This document shows, one piece after another, positions 59,613 to 64,000 of a DNA stretch of 64,000 bases. Position 1 is the stretch's first letter; every line of letters begins with the position of its first letter. This DNA is from Arthrobacter sp. PM3 (GTDB lineage Bacteria; Actinomycetota; Actinomycetes; Actinomycetales; Micrococcaceae), in contig NZ_CP022314.1 in NCBI RefSeq assembly GCF_003352915.1, forward strand, positions 531,397 to 595,396, read 5' to 3'. The position numbers were made by a program, and so were the translations under genes. Under the pieces are notes generated by a model. The model searched no databases, had not been told where the DNA came from, and was given only the letters and a program-made list of their open reading frames with translations.

Positions 59613-61121
59613 TTATGCGTATTGAGTAACACTTAGGCTGTCGATGGTTGCCGTGCCCCCGGTGGCGTAGAGCGAGACCTCGGTGCTGGTGGCGGCCGGG
59701 AAGATCAATTCGGTCAGGGTCACCTGGCCTTCCTGGGCGAACACCTCCACGGAGCAGCGGTCCACATAGACGGTGATCTCGTAGGATCCGTCCGTCGTCC
59801 GGATCGGGGCGGTGTCGATCGACGCGAAGGATCCGTGGAAGTCGGTTTGCCCGGATTCCCTTCGGTCGACGACGATACGGCCTTCCGTGGGCCGGAGGCC
59901 GATGCGGGTTCCCTCCGCTTCCCCGCCGCGGACAATCAGGCCGCATTCCTCGGCTGTTCCCGGCGTGACGGTGAGCTCAATACGTTGGACACTGCCTGCT
60001 GCACCGTCCAGGACGTGCCGGCCGTCAGATAATTCGATCGCCGCGAGGCTGAATGACGGGGTCTGCACAGCGTGGGGGGCCCGCTCCCCTGCGGCCTGCT
60101 GCACCAGCCGCCAACTCCCATCCACGCTCTTCAGGGACACTTCACGGACCAGTGACATGGGACTGCGCCACGGCGAGGTGGGGATCTCGTTGGCGTATTC
60201 CCAGTTGTTCATCCACGCGATCATGAGGCGTCGGTCATCTGGAACGTCGCTGAACGAGACGGCCGCGTAGTAGTCCCGGCCCCAGTCGAGCCACTGGTAC
60301 TCGCCCAGCCTGTCGGGGTCTTGCGGGCCGTCGGTGACCGTGGTGGCTGAGGTGAACGTGGTTCCGTCGAAGTCTCCGACGAAATACTGCCCGGCCGAAC
60401 CGCCGTTGGGGCCGCCGGGGTTGAGGTTAACGGTCAGGACCCACTTAAGGTTTTCCGGGTCGCCGTCGACAGGCAGCGGGAAGAGGTCCGGGCATTCCCA
60501 GACGCCGCCGGTCGCATTCGCCGGACCGAAAGTGCTCAATAGCTCCCAGTCCTTGAGGTCGAGGGATTTGTAGAGGACGACTTCGAAGTCTTTGGCTTCG
60601 ACGGCCACCATGACCCAGTAGCTGCCGGCGTCGCCGTCGTAGCGGAAGACCTTGGGGTCGCGGAACTCGGCGGATTCCCGGTTCAACACCGGGTTTCCGG
60701 TGTATTTGGTCCAGGTGTGGCCGCCGTCGAGGCTGAAGGCCAGGGACTGGGCCTGGATGCCGTGGTGTGCGGAGGCAGTCTTGTAGGCGCTGGTATAGAC
60801 GGCCACCAGCGGCGCGGCTGCTCCGGTGCCGAATCCGCTGGTGTTCTCGCGGTCGTAGACGATGCTGCCGGAGAAGATGTCTTCAAATTCGTTACAGGCG
60901 ATGGCGACGGGGTGCTCGGTCCAGGTCAGCAGGTCTGTGGAGGTGGCGTGGCCCCACGACATGTTTCCCCAGACGTTGTCCAGCGGGTTGTTCTGGTAGT
61001 AGAGGTGGTAGACGCCGTCGTGAAAAATCAGGCCGTTGGGGTCATTCAGCCAGGTGTTGCGGGCTGCGTAGTGCAGGGCCGGTCGGAAGGTCTCGGCTGT
61101 CGTGGCGGTCGCGGCAGTCAT
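59613..61121 (-). CDS. GH32 beta-fructofuranosidase/exo-fructanase, cytoplasmic (second module)
   Basis: 502 residues. Catalytic D27 (WLNDPNG), D155 (FRDPKVF) and E209 (WECPD) are intact, and the beta-sandwich includes VDRCSVEVFAQEGQVTLTELIFP. No signal peptide. It is clearly homologous along its whole length to the copy at 42505 but not identical, so the two arose by older duplication or separate acquisition. It works on oligosaccharides delivered by the LplBC-type transporter upstream. Confidence 0.93.
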   Translation of the reverse strand: MTAATATTAETFRPALHYAARNTWLNDPNGLIFHDGVYHLYYQNNPLDNVWGNMSWGHATSTDLLTWTEHPVAIACNEFEDIFSGSIVYDRENTSGFGTGAAAPLVAVYTSAYKTASAHHGIQAQSLAFSLDGGHTWTKYTGNPVLNRESAEFRDPKVFRYDGDAGSYWVMVAVEAKDFEVVLYKSLDLKDWELLSTFGPANATGGVWECPDLFPLPVDGDPENLKWVLTVNLNPGGPNGGSAGQYFVGDFDGTTFTSATTVTDGPQDPDRLGEYQWLDWGRDYYAAVSFSDVPDDRRLMIAWMNNWEYANEIPTSPWRSPMSLVREVSLKSVDGSWRLVQQAAGERAPHAVQTPSFSLAAIELSDGRHVLDGAAGSVQRIELTVTPGTAEECGLIVRGGEAEGTRIGLRPTEGRIVVDRRESGQTDFHGSFASIDTAPIRTTDGSYEITVYVDRCSVEVFAQEGQVTLTELIFPAATSTEVSLYATGGTATIDSLSVTQYA

Positions 61122-61203
61122 GAAGGTGACGTCTCATTTCGTGGCAGGTCGGGTCCATGCAGGTCCTTGTGAGGATGCCGCAGGGGGATGAATGGGGCGG
61201 GCA

Positions 61204-61228
61204 GGGCCGGCTCGGATGGCGCCGGCCC
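61204..61228. terminator. Hairpin after the binding-protein gene (second module)
   Basis: GGGCCGGC (61204-61211) and GCCGGCCC (61221-61228) with a 9-nt loop, 17 nt past the binding-protein stop. Its position parallels the hairpin at 47161-47216 in the first operon. Confidence 0.55.
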
Positions 61229-61245
61229 CCACCCGTTCCCGGTAG

Positions 61246-62853
61246 TTAGGAGTTCTTCTTGTAGCGGTCGTAGGCCTGCTGGTAGACCTCGATCATTTTC
61301 TCGACGCCGATGTTCTTGAGCTGGGTGACGTAGCCGTCCCATTCCTGCTCAATTCCTCCGGAGACGATCCACTTGGCGACGTTCTGCTTGACCAGCGAGG
61401 CGCTGTCGGTCTCGATACTGCTGATCTGCTGGAGTTCGTCGGCGGACAGTGCCACCGCGGGGTAGCCGTCGTTGCCCGCGAAGGGCTTGTAGTTCTCGTT
61501 GACGGTCTTCTGTCGCTCGGCCGCGCGCGGTTCGGGAGCGACGACGGTCTTGAAGTTCTCCGCGGTGTTGGCCTTCGGGCCGCCCGGGGCAACCTTCTGG
61601 CGGCGTTCGCCTTCGCTGGTTCCGGCGGGGGCCGGGATCTGGATCAGCAGCCCGTTGGCGTCCTTCTTCAAAGTCTCACCGATCGGTCCCCAGTTGGCCT
61701 GGGCGGACTGGATGGGATCGTAGAGATTGTCGGCCCAGCGCATGGTCGCGGCGGGGTATTTGTCGGCCCGGGTGATGGCGAAGGCGCCGCGGGCGATTTC
61801 CTGGTTGTTGGACTGGCTCGCGATACGCTTGCCGTCCACGCCCTGGAGCACGGGGACAAGGGCGTAGTCCTTGGCGCGCTCTGCACCGACCATCTCGGGG
61901 ATTTCCCACCAGGCGAACGCGCCGAGATTTTCCGTGGCCGCTTTGCCCTTGGCGAGGTAGGCCTTGTCGTCCTGGGAGAAGGATTCCGGGTCGATCAGGC
62001 CTTCCTGGTACCACTGGTGCAGGGTCTGGATGGCTTTTTTGTAGCCGTCCTGGGTGGGGGTGAAGATGACTTTGTTGTCCTGGACGATGCGGTGGTCCAT
62101 GTTGTCAGGTACCCCGCCGAGGGCCGCGATCAGGTCAACGATGTCTCCGCACCAGGAGCCGGGCATGAAGCTCAGCGGGATGGTTTTGCCTGTCCCGGAC
62201 GCGTCCCGGGTCTTGAACACGAGCAGGGCGTCGTGGAATTCAGCGATGGTCTTGGGCATGGGGATGTTGAGCTTTTGCAGCCATGTGGTGTTGATGGCGA
62301 TTTCGTTGGGGAACTGGACCAGGCCGAGTTCTTCCACGGACGGGAGGGAGTAGATGTGTCCGTCGGAGGAAGTGATCGCCGCCTTGATATCGGGCCGTGC
62401 CGCGAGCAGCTTGGAGAGGTTGGGCGCGTTCTTTTCAATGAGGTTCTCCAGCGGGATCAGCGTGCCGCTGGCGGAGTACGTTGCGATTTCGGCATCCGTC
62501 AGGCCGCTGTTGAAGAACGCGTCGGGAAGGTCCCCGCTGGCCAGGATGAGGTTCTTCTTTTCCTGGAAGACCGTCTCGGGCAGGTTCTGCCAGTCGATGT
62601 GGATGTTGGTGTCCTTTTCCCAGTTCTTCACCACGGTCATGGTGTTGTAGTCCGGTGCCAGGGCCGTTTTCGTCCCCGAGAACTTCAGGGTCAGCTGCTT
62701 GCTGACGATCGGGAAGCCGGTCGCCTGGTACCCGTAGTCAGCGGAGGCGTCTGCGGCCTCCGGGGAGCCGGAATTGCCGCCGGAGCAGGCGGTGAACGCC
62801 AGTGTTCCGGTCAGGAGGGCGCCAAGGACGGCGTATTTGCGGCTGATTGCCAT
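61246..62853 (-). CDS. Large sugar-binding lipoprotein (LplA/LipO type, second fructan module)
   Basis: 535 residues from ATG 62853, which has AGGA at proper spacing; an ATG two codons earlier is also in frame. Lipobox LAFTAC places the modified Cys at 23. The mature protein is a large family 1 binding protein (NTMTVVKNWEKDTNIHIDWQNLP, LASGDLPDAFFNSGLTDAEIATY, GHIYSLPSVEELG), over 100 residues longer than the one at 47222 and of a different subgroup. Such proteins usually bind longer oligosaccharides. Confidence 0.92.
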   Translation of the reverse strand: MAISRKYAVLGALLTGTLAFTACSGGNSGSPEAADASADYGYQATGFPIVSKQLTLKFSGTKTALAPDYNTMTVVKNWEKDTNIHIDWQNLPETVFQEKKNLILASGDLPDAFFNSGLTDAEIATYSASGTLIPLENLIEKNAPNLSKLLAARPDIKAAITSSDGHIYSLPSVEELGLVQFPNEIAINTTWLQKLNIPMPKTIAEFHDALLVFKTRDASGTGKTIPLSFMPGSWCGDIVDLIAALGGVPDNMDHRIVQDNKVIFTPTQDGYKKAIQTLHQWYQEGLIDPESFSQDDKAYLAKGKAATENLGAFAWWEIPEMVGAERAKDYALVPVLQGVDGKRIASQSNNQEIARGAFAITRADKYPAATMRWADNLYDPIQSAQANWGPIGETLKKDANGLLIQIPAPAGTSEGERRQKVAPGGPKANTAENFKTVVAPEPRAAERQKTVNENYKPFAGNDGYPAVALSADELQQISSIETDSASLVKQNVAKWIVSGGIEQEWDGYVTQLKNIGVEKMIEVYQQAYDRYKKNS

Positions 62854-62931
62854 GGTCATTCCTATTCTGAGCTGTGGTTTTCCGGCTCTGGCGGCTGCCG
62901 CCGGGGCCGGGTGATGCGAGGGGAGTTGTTG

Positions 62932-63891
62932 CTATTTCACGGCGCCGATCATGGCGCCCTTGGTGAAGTGCTTCTGCATGAATGGCAGGGCAATCATCAG
63001 CGGCAGGCTCGAGACGACGATCATGGCGTACTTGGTGAGCTCTGCGATCCTTTGCGCTGCGGCGTAGGACTGGATGTCTCCTCCGGTGGTTCCGGTGGAT
63101 GAAACATCGGATTGGATGAGGATGTTGCGCAGCACGAGCTGCAGCGGGTACTTGGTGTCATCGTTCAGGAAGATCAGTGCGTCGAAGAACGAGTTCCACT
63201 GCGCCACGACGTGGATCATGATCATGAGCATGATCAGGGGTTTGGACAGCGGCAGGACCATCTTGAAGAAGAACTTGAAGTCGGTCGCCCCGTCCATCTG
63301 GGCAGCTTCACGCAGCTCATTCGGGATGGTGTGTTCGAAGAAGGAACGGGCGATGATCAGGTTCCAGACTCCGACGGCGCCGGGAAGCACGACGGCCCAG
63401 ATGGTGTTGAGCATGCCCAGGTCGCGGACAACCAGGTACTTGGTGATGAGGCCGCCGTCGAAGAACATGGTGATCACAAACAGGAGCATCAGAAATTTCC
63501 GGCCCGGCATGTCCTTGCGGGACAGTGCGTAGGCACCGCAGAGGATCGTGCTGACACTGATGGCGGTCCCCAGGACGGTGTAGATCAGCGTGTTGCCCAG
63601 GCCGTTCCAGATCCGGCTGTCCGCGAAAATCCGCTGGTAACCCTCCAGGGTCACCCCGGAAGGGAACAGCCAGACCTTGCCCTCATAGATCGCGTTTGGA
63701 TCGCTGACGGACGCGATCACGATGAAGTAGAGAGGGTAGACGACAGCGAGGATGGACAAAAGCAGGATGGCGGTGGCGGTGACGTTGAAGACCCGGTCGC
63801 CGTACCTGTCTCTCAGCGTTTGCCTGGGGCGGACCTGATTGAGGGTCTGCTTCGGAGCGTCGGTAGTGCGGTGGTTGGTAATCAAAGACAT
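62932..63891 (-). CDS. ABC sugar permease, LplC/YtcP type
   Basis: 319 residues with six helices and the EAA loop ELREAAQMDGATDFKFFFKMVLPLSKP. IASVSDPNAIYEGKVWLFPSGVTLEGYQRIF is typical of the LplC group. It lies 7 nt after the preceding permease gene and 78 nt before the binding-protein gene. Confidence 0.92.
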   Translation of the reverse strand: MSLITNHRTTDAPKQTLNQVRPRQTLRDRYGDRVFNVTATAILLLSILAVVYPLYFIVIASVSDPNAIYEGKVWLFPSGVTLEGYQRIFADSRIWNGLGNTLIYTVLGTAISVSTILCGAYALSRKDMPGRKFLMLLFVITMFFDGGLITKYLVVRDLGMLNTIWAVVLPGAVGVWNLIIARSFFEHTIPNELREAAQMDGATDFKFFFKMVLPLSKPLIMLMIMIHVVAQWNSFFDALIFLNDDTKYPLQLVLRNILIQSDVSSTGTTGGDIQSYAAAQRIAELTKYAMIVVSSLPLMIALPFMQKHFTKGAMIGAVK

Positions 63892-63898
63892 GTCGGCA

Positions 63899-64000
63899 TC
63901 ACCACAGGGTCGCTTGGTTGGCCCGGCGCGCCACTGTGTTGAAGAAGAGCAGCAGCGCCAGGTTGAGGACGGAGTTGAACAGGCCGATCGCGGCCGAGTA
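63899..64000 (-). CDS. ABC sugar permease, LplB type, C-terminal end only
   Basis: The last 33 codons of a permease: YSAAIGLFNSVLNLALLLFFNTVARRANQATLW then TGA. The AIGLFNSV...NTVARR...LW ending is characteristic of LplB-type subunits. The gene continues beyond the window edge. Confidence 0.85.
   Translation of the reverse strand, partial: YSAAIGLFNSVLNLALLLFFNTVARRANQATLW

Noticed and set aside
1..64000. Mobile elements, phage genes or CRISPR arrays
   Set aside because: No transposase, integrase, phage structural protein or regularly spaced identical DNA repeat was recognised on either strand.

Overview
The window is chromosomal DNA from a high-GC Gram-positive bacterium, most likely Arthrobacter or a close Micrococcaceae relative such as Pseudarthrobacter. 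The grounds are the GC-rich codon use, the frequent GTG starts, several leaderless genes, the glyA-soxBDAG-sdaA-purU operon, and a GH91 inulin/difructose-anhydride enzyme of the kind known from Arthrobacter. No phage, transposase, CRISPR array, rRNA or tRNA gene was seen. The content is mainly nutrient catabolism, with each block under its own small repressor.

Layout. 0-1.7 kb: edge of a membrane protein and an NYN-domain protein. 1.7-11.4 kb: a tightly coupled minus-strand operon glyA-soxB-soxD-soxA-soxG-sdaA-purU, which turns sarcosine into glycine, then serine, then pyruvate and disposes of one-carbon units. A divergent GntR regulator faces it across a palindromic operator. 11.4-17.5 kb: ArsR/AHSA1 pair, MOSC protein, GntR/MFS pair, FAD monooxygenase and a TetR regulator. 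17.5-22.7 kb: agmatine deiminase plus an amidase-signature hydrolase, then an NCS1 permease with its own TetR. 22.7-29.3 kb: Aquifex-type aconitase, a VanY-like peptidase, and EtfB-EtfA followed by a b-type cytochrome protein whose long N-terminus carries three copies of an 18-residue motif. 29.4-40.1 kb: small secreted protein, DUF427, phospholipase D-like, SRPBCC, SnoaL-like, a 5'-truncated ECF42-type sigma factor, HAD hydrolase, an AAA ATPase/VWA pair, and an MSMEG_4193-type phosphatase with an SCO1664-type protein.

40.1-48.8 kb: a complete minus-strand operon for a fructose disaccharide or dianhydride. In transcription order it encodes a binding protein, two MalF/MalG-type permeases, a LacI repressor, GH32, a PfkB fructokinase and GH91. 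The GH91 enzyme has no signal peptide, so it is probably a cytoplasmic difructose-anhydride hydrolase rather than a secreted inulin fructotransferase. A strong LacI-type palindrome lies at the presumed transcription start. 58.5-64 kb: a second fructan module with paralogous GH32 and PfkB genes, served by an unrelated LplB/LplC-type transporter and running off the window edge.

48.8-56.7 kb: a PadR regulator, then a lipoprotein with a transcobalamin-like (DUF4430) C-terminus coupled to a 976-residue protein that fuses all four ECF-transporter modules (T-A-A-S). This is followed convergently by B12-dependent methionine synthase metH, so the transporter is a good cobalamin uptake candidate. 56.9-58.5 kb: a secreted LGFP-repeat protein and a decayed stretch with remnants of an amino-acid ABC ATPase and a MmyB-type regulator.

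Several genes (MOSC, the AAA ATPase, the lipoprotein, metH, probably the histidine phosphatase and one TetR) have a TANNNT box 6-8 nt before the start codon and no usable Shine-Dalgarno, as expected of leaderless mRNAs. Palindromic operator candidates precede most of the regulator-controlled units.
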